Shown here in pieces: positions 35,205 through 44,121 of a stretch of DNA of 64,000 nt. The notes under the pieces are model-generated. The model had not been told where the DNA came from. It ran no database searches and saw nothing but the letters and a program-made list of their open reading frames with translations. This DNA is from Terrabacter aerolatus (lineage in GTDB: Bacteria > Actinomycetota > Actinomycetes > Actinomycetales > Dermatophilaceae): NCBI RefSeq assembly GCF_007991735.1, contig NZ_BJYX01000017.1, positions 1-64,000 on the forward strand, read 5' to 3'. Position 1 is the first letter of the stretch, and each line of letters opens with the position of its first letter. The position numbers and the translations under genes are program-made.

Positions 35205-36485
35205 ATGACCTTGGCACCTGAGGACCACACCCAGCAGATCCCGCAGGGCGACTACTACAGCCAGTCCGCACCCCCGGTGCCGCCGGCCCCGCCGACGCCT
35301 CCGCTGGGTGAGGGCAGCCGCCCGGCCCCGAAGCGTGACCACCGCTTCGGCCAGACCGTCGGTGTCGCCCTGCTCGCAGCCGTCCTCGCCAGTGGAGGCA
35401 CGTACGCCGCCACCCAGCTCGGCGGACAGGGCACCGCCACGGGGACGACGCCCGCCGCCACGGCGACGACGAACCCCAACCAGAACAGCTCGCCCACCGT
35501 CGTGCAGGGCAACGCCTCGGCTCCCGACTGGACGGCCGTCGCGGCCGCGGTCTCACCGAGCGTCGTCAGCATCGACGTCACGACCCAGCAGGGTGCGGGC
35601 GCCGGCTCGGGCGTCGTCTTCGACAACCAGGGCCACATCCTCACGAACAACCACGTCGTCGAGGGCGCGGCGGGCAACGGCGCCATCACCGTGACCCTGA
35701 GCGACGGACGCACCTACGGCGCCACCGTCGTCGGGACCGACCCCTCCACCGACCTCGCCGTCATCAAGCTGACCAACGGACCCTCGGACCTGACGCCCAT
35801 CACGCTCGGCAACTCCGAGTCGCTCAAGGTCGGCGACCCCGCCATGGCGGTCGGCAACCCGCTGGGCCTGTCGGGCACCGTCACCACGGGCATCATCTCG
35901 GCCCTCAACCGCCCCGTCAGCACCGGCACGTCGAGCCAGTCCCCCTTCGGACAGCAGGCCTCCGGTGACGAGGTCGTGACGAACGCCATCCAGACGTCCG
36001 CCGCCATCAACCCGGGCAACTCCGGTGGCGCCCTCGTCAACGCCAAGGGCGAGCTCATCGGCATCAACAGCTCGATCGCCTCGCTCGGCCAGAGCTCCAG
36101 CGGCAGCCAGAGCGGCAACATCGGCATCGGCTTCGCCATCCCGGTCAAGGAGGCCCGCTCGATCGCCGACCAGCTCATCAAGAGCGGCAAGGCCGAGCAC
36201 TCCTTCCTCGGCGTCAGCACCCGCGACACGGTCGTCTCCGACGGCTCCGCCAAGCGCGCCGGCGCCCAGGTCGTCTCGGTCAGCCCCAACACCCCGGCCG
36301 CCAACGCCGGGCTCAAGAACGGCGACGTCATCATCGCCGTCGGCGGGCAGCGCATCGACTCCGCCACCGCCCTCGTCGCGCAGATCCGCGAGATGACGGT
36401 CGGCGACAAGGCGACGCTGACCATCATCCGCGGCGGTGCCCGCCAGGACGTCAGCGTGACGCTCGCCGCCAAGCCGGCCAGCTGA
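35205..36485 (+). CDS. HtrA/DegP-family membrane-anchored serine protease (PepD-like)
   Basis: A 426-residue protease. The Pro-rich cytoplasmic N-terminus is followed by one membrane anchor (about 50-68). The trypsin-like domain has the catalytic triad His150 (LTNNHVVEG), Asp183 (DPSTDLAVIKL) and Ser273 (INPGNSGGAL). A single PDZ domain covers about 325-420 (FLGVSTRDTV to LTIIRGG). It would degrade or chaperone misfolded extracytoplasmic proteins. The order regulator-kinase-protease mirrors mprA-mprB-pepD of M. tuberculosis. ATG 35205 has AGGAGG four bases upstream. A large nested hairpin follows at 36572. Confidence 0.94.
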   Translation: MTLAPEDHTQQIPQGDYYSQSAPPVPPAPPTPPLGEGSRPAPKRDHRFGQTVGVALLAAVLASGGTYAATQLGGQGTATGTTPAATATTNPNQNSSPTVVQGNASAPDWTAVAAAVSPSVVSIDVTTQQGAGAGSGVVFDNQGHILTNNHVVEGAAGNGAITVTLSDGRTYGATVVGTDPSTDLAVIKLTNGPSDLTPITLGNSESLKVGDPAMAVGNPLGLSGTVTTGIISALNRPVSTGTSSQSPFGQQASGDEVVTNAIQTSAAINPGNSGGALVNAKGELIGINSSIASLGQSSSGSQSGNIGIGFAIPVKEARSIADQLIKSGKAEHSFLGVSTRDTVVSDGSAKRAGAQVVSVSPNTPAANAGLKNGDVIIAVGGQRIDSATALVAQIREMTVGDKATLTIIRGGARQDVSVTLAAKPAS

Positions 36486-36571
36486 GCTGACCGACCCCCT
36501 CCACTTCGCACCGGGACGCGGACAGGGTCCTCGCACCCTGGACGTGACCCGGGCGAAGCCAGCTCCCCGAG

Positions 36572-36655
36572 GACGTATGCCGTCCGGCCCGCGCTCGTTC
36601 CCCGCCACCACGCTCCCGGTGGCGGGGAGCAGGCGCCGGCCGGACGGCATACGTC
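36572..36655. terminator. 84-nt nested hairpin with an inverted pair of GTATGCC motifs
   Basis: Outer arms are a perfect 18-bp match: GACGTATGCCGTCCGGCC (36572-36589) and its complement (36638-36655). Inside is a second perfect 10-bp stem, CCCCGCCACC (36600-36609) with GGTGGCGGGG (36618-36627). It lies between the HtrA and SDR genes, both on the plus strand, and would terminate htrA transcription. The outer stem contains the two oppositely oriented copies of the overrepresented motif. Confidence 0.8.
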
Positions 36656-36700
36656 ATCTCGCCCCGCCCCGTGGATTGGGGGGCGGGGCGGGCGCCCGCG

Positions 36701-36706
36701 TACCCT
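36701..36706 (+). promoter_or_regulatory. -10 element, leaderless SDR gene
   Basis: TACCCT lies six bases before GTG 36713, with no ribosome binding site. A possible -35, TTGGGG, is at 36676. Confidence 0.5.
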
Positions 36707-36712
36707 TGCGCG

Positions 36713-38233
36713 GTGAGTGAGACCGAGACCCCGCTGGACCCCGCCGCCGTCGTGCACCTCGACCCCGAGGACGTCGCGACCGCCGTGCGGGTGCTCGCGC
36801 TGGCACCCTCGCTCGAGATCGACGACCCGGACTTCGAGACCCTCAAGCGGGCCGCGTCGCTGATGTACAAGCGGCTCAAGAAGGACCGGCGCAACGCGAA
36901 GACGTGGGCCGAGCGCAAGGCCGACCGCCAGGTCATCGAGGCGACGGCGACCGGTTCACCGATGCGGATCGACGACGAGACCAAGGGAATCCCCTTGGTG
37001 TCCAACGCGAGCGGCGCCTTCGCCGGCGAGCTGATCAACCCGCGCGGGTGCTACATCTGCAAGCGGGACTACACGCTCGTCGACGCGTTCTACCACTGGC
37101 TGTGCCCCGAGTGCGCGGCCCGCTCGCACGCCAAGCGCGACCAGCGCACCGACCTCACGGGCAAGCGCGCCCTGCTCACCGGGGGCCGCGCCAAGATCGG
37201 GATGTACATCGCGCTGCGCCTGCTCCGCGACGGTGCCCACACGACGATCACGACCCGCTTCCCCAAGGACGCGATGCGCCGCTTCTCCGCCATGGAGGAC
37301 TCGGCCGACTGGATCCACCGGCTCAAGATCATCGGCATCGACCTGCGCGACCCCACCCAGGTCGTCGCGCTGGCCGACGAGGTCGGCGCGGCCGGACCGC
37401 TCGACATCCTCGTCAACAACGCCGCGCAGACGGTGCGCCGCTCCCCCGGCGCCTACAGCAACCTCGTCGAGCTCGAGTCGGCGCCGCTGCCCGACGGCGT
37501 GGCGCTGCCGGAGATGGTGACCTTCGACCGGATCAGCGAGGCCCACCCCGCCTCGATCGCCGGGGCTCTCGGCAACCACGCCGTCGCCCACCACGACGGC
37601 GAGTCGGTCGAGCACGCCGCCGCCGCCCAGACGGCCGCCTCGATGACGGCGCTGGCCCTGTCGGCCGGTCACGCGAGCCTCGAGGCTCACCGGGCCGGTA
37701 CCGCCGTCGACGCCGGTGGCCTGCTGCCGGACCTGCAGCACAACAACTCGTGGACCCAGAAGGTCGAGGAGGTCGACCCCCTCGAGCTGCTCGAGGTCCA
37801 GCTGTGCAACTCGACGGCGCCGTTCATCCTCGTCTCGCGGCTGCGCCCGGCGATGCGGGCCGCGGTCGCCGCCGGCGCGCGACGGGCCTACGTCGTCAAC
37901 GTCTCGGCGATGGAGGGCCAGTTCTCCCGGCGCTACAAGGGACCCGGTCACCCGCACACCAACATGGCCAAGGCCGCCCTCAACATGATGACCCGCACGA
38001 GCGCGGGTGAGATGTTCGAGACCGACCGGATCCTCATGACGGCCGTCGACACCGGCTGGATCACCGACGAGCGACCCCACGACGAGAAGCTGCGCATCGC
38101 CGCGGAGGGCTGGCACGCGCCGCTCGACCTCGTCGACGGGGCAGCCCGCGTCTACGACCCCATCGTCCGCGGCGAGGCGGGCGAGGACCTCTACGGCTGC
38201 TTCGTCAAGGACTACGAACCCAGCCCCTGGTGA
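36713..38233 (+). CDS. long SDR-fold protein with CxxC pairs and altered catalytic Tyr
   Basis: A 506-residue short-chain dehydrogenase/reductase-like protein. The first ~140 residues are an extra domain with two CxxC pairs (GCYICKRDY and HWLCPECAARSH), probably a zinc site. The Rossmann core follows: ALLTGGRAKIGMYIALRLL for nucleotide binding, DILVNNAAQTVRR and a catalytic-type Ser (VVNVSAMEG). The usual YxxxK is not seen; the Lys in HPHTNMAKAALN has Thr where Tyr is expected. A ~90-residue insertion (about 270-365) interrupts the core. Activity as an ordinary oxidoreductase is doubtful. It overlaps the convergent downstream gene by 29 bp. Confidence 0.75.
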   Translation: MSETETPLDPAAVVHLDPEDVATAVRVLALAPSLEIDDPDFETLKRAASLMYKRLKKDRRNAKTWAERKADRQVIEATATGSPMRIDDETKGIPLVSNASGAFAGELINPRGCYICKRDYTLVDAFYHWLCPECAARSHAKRDQRTDLTGKRALLTGGRAKIGMYIALRLLRDGAHTTITTRFPKDAMRRFSAMEDSADWIHRLKIIGIDLRDPTQVVALADEVGAAGPLDILVNNAAQTVRRSPGAYSNLVELESAPLPDGVALPEMVTFDRISEAHPASIAGALGNHAVAHHDGESVEHAAAAQTAASMTALALSAGHASLEAHRAGTAVDAGGLLPDLQHNNSWTQKVEEVDPLELLEVQLCNSTAPFILVSRLRPAMRAAVAAGARRAYVVNVSAMEGQFSRRYKGPGHPHTNMAKAALNMMTRTSAGEMFETDRILMTAVDTGWITDERPHDEKLRIAAEGWHAPLDLVDGAARVYDPIVRGEAGEDLYGCFVKDYEPSPW

Positions 38234-38954
38234 CACCCGGGGCCCGGCTCGCATCCGGTCTCGCCGGATGGGCCGAGCGCAGCAGGTCCCAGTCGGACTC
38301 GGCCACGACGACGGCGAACCGCGTCCCGGATGGATGGCTGACCCGAGCCACCACGCACAGGTCGCCGTCCCTGCGCAGGACCGTCAGGTCACCCGCAGCG
38401 GCGTCCGCGACCAGATTCGCCCAGAACGTCGTCGGGTCACCGAGCACGGGCGGGTGGCTGCGGTTCGAGGTGATGACCTGACCCTCGACCTCGACGGTGA
38501 ACGATCCCCGGCAGAAGGGCGGGACCTCTGGCACCGGATCGCCTTCGGGGTCCTTGTAGAGCACGGTGACCGTGACGCGGCTCCCGCGGTGGTGGTCGAG
38601 GTCGCGCCGCGCCGCGCCCTCGCGGCGCAGGTGCCCGCGCCAGCGGTAGAGCAGTCCGGGTGCCTCCGGCGTCGAAGCCAGCCGAGCAGAGGGCATCGTG
38701 ACGAACAGCCGCAGGATCTCTCGCGCGCCCGGCCGCGGGCGCCCGGCGATACGAAGCCCGTGCACCTCGAGGAGGACCGCCGTGCCCCGCAGGCCCACAA
38801 GCAGGGCGAGCACACCACCGCCGACGGCCGCCGCCGCCGCTGGACCCACGAGCAGATAGGCCCCCCGGACACTCCAGAAGGTCACCGGACCCCACCTCAC
38901 GAGGGCCGTGAAGGCGCCACGCCACCCGCCGGCCGCCGGCGCCCCTGCTCCCAT
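38205..38954 (-). CDS. membrane-associated hypothetical protein
   Basis: A 249-residue protein I do not recognise. It has a hydrophobic N-terminal half with two likely membrane helices (FWSVRGAYLLVGPAAAAAVG and GGVLALLVGLRGTAVLLEVH). The soluble C-terminal half contains VTVTVLYKDPEGDPVPEVPPF, FTVEVEGQVITSNRSHPPV and VVAESDWDLLRSA. ATG 38954 is the first plausible start; there is no strong ribosome binding site. Its 3' end overlaps the convergent SDR gene by 29 bp, so the last residues of one may be misjudged. Confidence 0.6.
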   Translation of the reverse strand: MGAGAPAAGGWRGAFTALVRWGPVTFWSVRGAYLLVGPAAAAAVGGGVLALLVGLRGTAVLLEVHGLRIAGRPRPGAREILRLFVTMPSARLASTPEAPGLLYRWRGHLRREGAARRDLDHHRGSRVTVTVLYKDPEGDPVPEVPPFCRGSFTVEVEGQVITSNRSHPPVLGDPTTFWANLVADAAAGDLTVLRRDGDLCVVARVSHPSGTRFAVVVAESDWDLLRSAHPARPDASRAPGVTRGWVRSP

Positions 38955-39052
38955 GAGCGCATCGAACCACAGGTGGGAGCGGGGCGGATGGCTGACGGAG
39001 GGGTGTCTCGGCGGCCGACGCCCGAGGCGCTCCGCGCCCACTCGACCGTGAG

Positions 39053-39595
39053 TCACCCGAGGGGTTTGGCGTACCAGACCTCTGCGTAGAAGGCGTCGGA
39101 GAAGGCCGGCACCTCGACCCAGCCGTGTCGCAGGTAGAGCGCCCGGGCCTCCCTGAGGTCCAGGCGGGTGTCGAGGCGCATCGTGGGCACGCCCCAGACC
39201 CGGGCGATCTCCTCGGCGCAGGCCAGCAGGGCTCCACCCAGCCCGGCCCGGCGGTGCTCCGGTCGCACGTAGAAGCGGCGCAGCTCGGCCACCCGGCTGC
39301 CGGTGTCGTCGCGCAGCAGCCGCACCCCCACGCAGCCGCCGATGACAGCGGCGTCGTCGGCACGCCGCGCCACCACGAACTCCCCCGTCGGAGGGGCCAG
39401 GTCGTCGCTGCGCATCTGCGGGAAGCCGGTCTCGATCTCCTCGGGCGTCGAGTCGCGCCCCTCCCGGTGCTGGTACCACCGGTCGCTGACGTCGACGTAG
39501 TAGTCGCGCAGCAACGCCTCGCAGAGCGGGTCGCGCACGTCGGCCAGCTCGATGACCCAGGGGCCCTCGCCCTCGACCGTCACGTCGGAGGCCAC
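39053..39595 (-). CDS. GNAT-family N-acetyltransferase
   Basis: A 180-residue acetyltransferase. The acetyl-CoA pyrophosphate loop is visible in VAELRRFYVRPEHRRAGLGGALLACAEE (R-x-x-G-x-G/A type), and LYLRHGWVEVPAF is the C-terminal GNAT beta-bulge region. ATG 39595 overlaps the stop of the upstream nucleotidyltransferase gene by 16 bases, so the two are probably co-translated. Substrate unknown. The adjoining nucleotidyltransferase recalls antibiotic-modifying enzyme pairs, but this is only suggestive. Confidence 0.85.
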   Translation of the reverse strand: MASDVTVEGEGPWVIELADVRDPLCEALLRDYYVDVSDRWYQHREGRDSTPEEIETGFPQMRSDDLAPPTGEFVVARRADDAAVIGGCVGVRLLRDDTGSRVAELRRFYVRPEHRRAGLGGALLACAEEIARVWGVPTMRLDTRLDLREARALYLRHGWVEVPAFSDAFYAEVWYAKPLG

Positions 39596-40437
39596 GTCGC
39601 CGGTTCCGGGGTCCCGCTCTGCGGCGGGACGGTCCGCGCGGTGCCGTCGGCGATGACCTGCGTCATCAGCGCGACGAGGTCACGGCGACGACGGCCGGGC
39701 TCGGCGGCATACGTCGAGGGGTCGTCCGGGCGCTCGCGCACGCGCAGTCCCTCCTCGATGATCTCGCGATGCTGCGGGTACACCTCCAGCGCCCACCGCC
39801 CCGCTCCCGACTTGGACGTCGGACGACCGGTGACGAGCAGGTGCACGAGACGGGACGCCCCGAGGGCTCCCCACTCGGCAGCCTGCGGCAGGGAGGCCTC
39901 GCGCGGGTGGTGCTCCATCGCCTCGAGCTGCGAACGCCAGTACGTGTCGAGGTTCTCGAGCGTCGAAGCACGCAGTGCGGCGTCGTCGCTCCAGATCTGC
40001 AGGTCGCGAAGATCCTTGCCGCGCAGTGTGATTCCGTGGTCGCGCAGCTCTCGCCACGTGATGTGCTCGAGGTCGGCGTGAGTGCCCACGTCGAACCACT
40101 GGTGCAGCACACCGGGCACGTCGGGCACGGCGTCGGGAGACCCTGCCAGGTCGGCCGCGATGACGTAGAAGCCGTCGTATGCCGGCTCGGGCCACCTCTT
40201 GTCGAGCTCGGCGTGCACCTGCCGGAGCACGGCCGTGTCGGCCTCGGTGGGTCGCCGGCTCGTCACCGCGACGAAGTCGACGTCGCTGCCGCCGTGGAAC
40301 TCCCCGTCGAACCCGAGCGACCCGTGCAGGTAGAGCCCGTCGAGCATCCCGGGGAGGCGCTCGTCGAGCAGCGCCAGGTGCGCGGCGCTCACGGCACGGA
40401 CGACGCCGGGCAGCTCGTCGGGGGCCGGGGTGCCCAC
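39580..40437 (-). CDS. nucleotidyltransferase, aminoglycoside-adenylyltransferase-like
   Basis: A 285-residue protein. The N-terminal nucleotidyltransferase core reads LYLHGSLGFDGEFHGGSDVDFVAV, the GSx(10)DxD motif that binds metal and NTP. The C-terminal helical region resembles the substrate-binding domain of AadA/DUF4111 proteins. It may adenylylate a small molecule, but similarity is not enough to claim antibiotic resistance. GTG 40437 lies five bases after the aminopeptidase stop, so pepN, this gene and the GNAT gene form one operon. Confidence 0.75.
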   Translation of the reverse strand: MGTPAPDELPGVVRAVSAAHLALLDERLPGMLDGLYLHGSLGFDGEFHGGSDVDFVAVTSRRPTEADTAVLRQVHAELDKRWPEPAYDGFYVIAADLAGSPDAVPDVPGVLHQWFDVGTHADLEHITWRELRDHGITLRGKDLRDLQIWSDDAALRASTLENLDTYWRSQLEAMEHHPREASLPQAAEWGALGASRLVHLLVTGRPTSKSGAGRWALEVYPQHREIIEEGLRVRERPDDPSTYAAEPGRRRRDLVALMTQVIADGTARTVPPQSGTPEPATWPPT

Positions 40438-40441
40438 GCCG

Positions 40442-42976
40442 TCAGACGGTCGCGCCGGACGCCGCCCCGGACGCCGCCCCGGACGTCGCCCCGAACCTCG
40501 CCCGCGACGCGAGGGCCTCGCGCAGCTCGGCGTCGGCGTCGACGAGGGAGCGGTGCACGGCCGGCGTCAGGTCGTCGCGGGCGATGGCCTCGGCGCTGAG
40601 CCGCGCCGTCTCGTCGGTGAAGACGCGCGGGAAGGCGACGAGCACAACGCGCGACAGGGCGTCCTCCCCGACCCACCCCGACATGGCCGGGACGTCGGTG
40701 AAGTAGCGCGGCACGTAGTCCTCCACGAGCGCGTCGTCCGGCGCGACCCAGAAGCCCCGGGCCAGGTGGACCATCTCGTAGTTGGAGCGTCCCTGGCGCG
40801 TCGTCAGCTGCTCCCAGGCCCACGCCTTGGCGTCGGCGTCGGGCAGGCTGGCGCGGCACATGAGGGCGTTGAGGCCGCCCTGCAGCGTGTCGTCCTTGGC
40901 CCGGAACGCGTCGACCTCGCCGGCCCCGATGAGACCGCGCGAGGCGAGGTTGCGCACGACGATCCAGCGAAAGTCGCCGTCGTCCTCCAGACCGGCGGGA
41001 AGGCCCTTGCCGTCGGCCCACGCGCGCAGCAGCGTCTCGTCGTCGCTCGTGCCGGCCACGAGGCGGGCTGCCGCGAGGGACTCGGTCGTGCCGGCGGTCG
41101 CGCGCTCGAGCAGCCCCAGACCGGCCCGGTTGAGGCGGGCTACCGCGGCGTCCTGCTGGTCGCGCGGAACGAAGTAGGGCACGACGCGGTGCTCGGCGTA
41201 GGCGGCGACGCGCGTCAGGATCGAGGAGTTGGTCTCGTGCGGCCACGCGGCGTCGAAGACGTCGAGGAAGCTCTCCGGTGAGGCCGTCGCACCGTGGACG
41301 CCGTCGATGAGGGAGGACCACACGACGGCGCGGGCCTGCTCGTCGGGGATCTGGCCGAGCTGCGCCGGGAGCGCGGCGACCGTCGAGTCCGACAGGCGCA
41401 CGCGCGCCCACGTCAGGTCCGAGGCGTTCGGGACGAGGACCGCGGGCTCGGGCGTGCCCTCGAGCTCCGCGAGCGGCGTCTCGGGGGCCGTGATCGTCGC
41501 GCGGACCCGACCGAGCTCGCGGCCGTCGGTCCACCCCGCGACGTCGAAGGCGTGGGGCCGGTCGGCGGGACGCTCGACCGGCGACTCGCGGCGCACGACG
41601 GCGGACTCGATGCGGCCGTCCCTGCCCTCGAGCTCGACCGAGATCGTGTCGCGGTCGGCCGTGAGCAGCCAGGCACGCGCCCACGCCTCGAGGTCCTTGC
41701 CGCTCGCCGCCTCGATCGCGCCGAGGAAGTCGGCGAGCGTGCCGTTGCCGTAGGACTTGTCGGTCAGGTAGGCGCGGACACCGGCGATGAACCGGTCGTC
41801 ACCGACGTAGGCGATGAGCTGGCGCAGCGTGGCCGCACCCTTGGCGTACGAGATGCCGTCGAAGTTCTGGAGCGCGCTCTGCGCGTCGAGCGCCTCGACA
41901 CCGGCGACGGGGTGCGTCGACGGCGAGCGCTCGGCGCCGTAGCCCCACACCTTGCGCACGATCGAGGAGTCGACCCACGCGTCGGTGTAGTCGGTGGCGT
42001 CGACGAGGCAGCGGTGGCTCATGTACTCGGCGAAGCTCTCGTTGAGCCAGAGGTCGTCCCACCACTTCATCGTGACGATGTCGCCGAACCACATGTGCGA
42101 CATCTCGTGGCTGACCGTGTTGGCGCGGGTCAGCAGCTCGTCGCGCGTCGCGGCGCCGCGGTAGAGGTACTGGTCGCGGAAGGTGACGCAGCCGGGGTTC
42201 TCCATGGCGCCGGCGTTGAACTCCGGCACGAAGACCTGGTGGTACTCCCCGAACGGGTAGCGGATGCCGAAGAGCCCGTGGAAGTAGTCGAACGACCGCT
42301 TCGTCACGTCGAAGAGCTCGGCCGCGTGCCGCTCGAGCGGCTCGCGCAGCGACGCGCGGGCGTGCACGCCGAGGGGTATGCCGTCGTGCTCGTCGTGGAC
42401 GGAGACGTAGGGTCCGGCGCAGACCGTCATGAAGTACGTCGCGAGCGGCTTCGTCGTGGCGAGGGTCCACGTGCCGGCGCCGGCCGGGGTGGCCGCGCCG
42501 TTGCCGATGACGGTCCAGTCGAGCGGCGCGTGGACGGTGACGTCGTAGGGCGCCTTGAGGTCGGGCTGGTCGAAGCAGGCGTAGACGCTCGGCGCGGCGT
42601 CGAGGAAGAGGTGGCCGTAGACGTAGTCGAGGTCGTCGGCGGGGTCGGTGGCGCGGTGCAGGCCCTGTCCGTCGTGGCTGTAGGCCATCGTCGCCGCGAC
42701 GACGAGCTCGTTGTCGGCGGCGAGCCCGGGGAGGGTGAGGCGACCGTCGGCGACGTCGGCGGGGTCGAGAGGCTCGCCGTTGAGCGAGACCGTCTCGACG
42801 GACCGGGCCTTGAGGTCGACCCACGTGTCGGCTCCCGGCTCGGCGCACGTGAAGCGGACGACGGTGCGCGAGCCGAAGACCTCCGCGCCCTGGTCGAGGT
42901 CGAGCTCGACGGCATACGACGTGACGGTGATCAGCGAGGATCGCTCGCGGGCTTCGGCCAGGGTGAGACTGCGCAT
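40442..42976 (-). CDS. pepN: aminopeptidase N (M1 family)
   Basis: An 844-residue zinc aminopeptidase of the actinobacterial PepN type. It has the substrate-binding GAMENPG motif and the zinc site HEMSHMWFGDIVTMKWWDDLWLNESFAEY (HExxH with a downstream Glu) near residue 290, and the ERAP1-like C-terminal domain. It removes N-terminal residues from peptides in the cytoplasm. The last residues (ATSGAASGAASGATV) are encoded by four 12-bp tandem repeats at 40455-40502. ATG 42976 has no clear ribosome binding site. It is first in an operon with a nucleotidyltransferase and a GNAT protein. Confidence 0.95.
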   Translation of the reverse strand: MRSLTLAEARERSSLITVTSYAVELDLDQGAEVFGSRTVVRFTCAEPGADTWVDLKARSVETVSLNGEPLDPADVADGRLTLPGLAADNELVVAATMAYSHDGQGLHRATDPADDLDYVYGHLFLDAAPSVYACFDQPDLKAPYDVTVHAPLDWTVIGNGAATPAGAGTWTLATTKPLATYFMTVCAGPYVSVHDEHDGIPLGVHARASLREPLERHAAELFDVTKRSFDYFHGLFGIRYPFGEYHQVFVPEFNAGAMENPGCVTFRDQYLYRGAATRDELLTRANTVSHEMSHMWFGDIVTMKWWDDLWLNESFAEYMSHRCLVDATDYTDAWVDSSIVRKVWGYGAERSPSTHPVAGVEALDAQSALQNFDGISYAKGAATLRQLIAYVGDDRFIAGVRAYLTDKSYGNGTLADFLGAIEAASGKDLEAWARAWLLTADRDTISVELEGRDGRIESAVVRRESPVERPADRPHAFDVAGWTDGRELGRVRATITAPETPLAELEGTPEPAVLVPNASDLTWARVRLSDSTVAALPAQLGQIPDEQARAVVWSSLIDGVHGATASPESFLDVFDAAWPHETNSSILTRVAAYAEHRVVPYFVPRDQQDAAVARLNRAGLGLLERATAGTTESLAAARLVAGTSDDETLLRAWADGKGLPAGLEDDGDFRWIVVRNLASRGLIGAGEVDAFRAKDDTLQGGLNALMCRASLPDADAKAWAWEQLTTRQGRSNYEMVHLARGFWVAPDDALVEDYVPRYFTDVPAMSGWVGEDALSRVVLVAFPRVFTDETARLSAEAIARDDLTPAVHRSLVDADAELREALASRARFGATSGAASGAASGATV
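40455..40502. repeat. 12-bp tandem repeat at the pepN 3' end
   Basis: Four units: CCGGACGCCGCC twice, then CCGGACGTCGCC and CCGAACCTCGCC. They encode the Gly/Ala/Ser tail of PepN. Confidence 0.75.
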
Positions 42977-43050
42977 AGGGGCGAGCCTGCCAGATCGCCG
43001 GGCCGGTCGTCGCCCGGGATGCCGCGCGACCGCCCTCGGGGCCGCAGGGC

Positions 43051-43926
43051 TCAGCGGTGGAGCGGGCCGCCGGCCATGCTCTCGAGGCGCGCGATGCGCT
43101 GGTCCATCGGCGGGTGCGTCGAGAGGAAGCGCGTCACGTCCTGGGCGCGGAACGGGCTCGCGATCATCATGTGGCTCGCGTTGACGATGTCCTGCGAGGG
43201 CGCGAGCGGGGCGCGGGCCACACCGGACTCGAGCTTGCGCAACGCGGAGGCGAGGGCGAGGGGGTCGCCGGTCAGCCTGGCGCCGTCCTCGTCGGCGTCG
43301 TACTCGCGGGTGCGGCTGATCGCCATCTGGATGAGCATCGCCGCGAGCGGGGCGAGCAGGCTCATGGCGAGCAGGGCGAAGGGGTTGGGGCGGTCGTCCT
43401 CGGAGCTCCCGCCACCGAACATGCTCGTGAACATGAGCATCTGGCCGATCGAGGTGATGACGCCGGCGATCGCGGCGGCGACGGAGCTCGTGAGGATGTC
43501 GCGGTTGTAGACGTGCATCAGCTCATGGCCGAGGACCCCGCGCAGCTCACGCTCGTCGAGCAGGCCGAGGATGCCCTCGGTGCAGCAGACGGCGGCCTTC
43601 TGCGGGTTGCGGCCGGTCGCGAAGGCGTTCGGCGCCTCGGTCGGGCTGATGTAGAGCCGGGGCATCGGCTTGCCGGCGGCCGTGGAGAGCTCGCGGACGA
43701 TGCGGTACATCGCCGGCGCCTGCGCCTCGGAGACCGGGTAGGCGTGCATGGCCCGGATGGCGAGCTTGTCGCTGTTCCAGTAGCCGTAGAAGGTGGTCGC
43801 GACGCCGATGAGCGCGAAGACCCAGATGAAGCGCCCGCCGCCGACGAGGGCCCCGATGCCCAGCAGGAGGGCCCAGATGCCGCCGAAGAGGGCGGCCGTC
43901 TTGAGCCCGTTGAAGTGCTTGTGCAT
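43051..43926 (-). CDS. htpX: membrane zinc metalloprotease HtpX
   Basis: A 291-residue M48 protease involved in membrane-protein quality control. Two N-terminal membrane helices (FGGIWALLLGIGALVGGG and FIWVFALIGVATTFYGYW) precede the catalytic domain. The zinc motif is VLGHELMHVYNRD (HExxH), with further helices and the third ligand in REYDADEDGARLTGD. ATG 43926 is chosen because it starts at MHKHFNGLKTAALFGG, the family-typical N-terminus. With HtrA 7 kb away, it adds to the envelope quality-control functions of the region. It is divergent from a small membrane-protein gene. Confidence 0.94.
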   Translation of the reverse strand: MHKHFNGLKTAALFGGIWALLLGIGALVGGGRFIWVFALIGVATTFYGYWNSDKLAIRAMHAYPVSEAQAPAMYRIVRELSTAAGKPMPRLYISPTEAPNAFATGRNPQKAAVCCTEGILGLLDERELRGVLGHELMHVYNRDILTSSVAAAIAGVITSIGQMLMFTSMFGGGSSEDDRPNPFALLAMSLLAPLAAMLIQMAISRTREYDADEDGARLTGDPLALASALRKLESGVARAPLAPSQDIVNASHMMIASPFRAQDVTRFLSTHPPMDQRIARLESMAGGPLHR

Positions 43927-44053
43927 GTCGGGTGAACGAGCGGCTGTGAGGTGGTGTTCCCGCTGGGACCCCTCTGGGGACCCGCTGGACGTCCACCCCT
44001 GTCGAGCCGTGTGACACACGACTCAGATCGGACTCGTTGAAACGGCAACTCAT

Positions 44054-44072
44054 CTACTACATGCGGTAGTAG
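44054..44072. promoter_or_regulatory. CTACTAC/GTAGTAG inverted repeat, candidate operator
   Basis: CTACTAC (44054-44060) and GTAGTAG (44066-44072) are a perfect 7-bp inverted repeat with a five-base spacer, in the intergenic region between htpX and the next gene. A TTGAAA -35-like element at 44037 makes it overlap the -10 region of the plus-strand gene. The TAC/GTA arms resemble BlaI/CopY-type operators. No regulator gene is adjacent. Confidence 0.5.
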
Positions 44073-44121
44073 TTTGGCGGTGTTGGGGAAACCGACACCC
44101 TTCCGATGAAAGAAGCGAACG

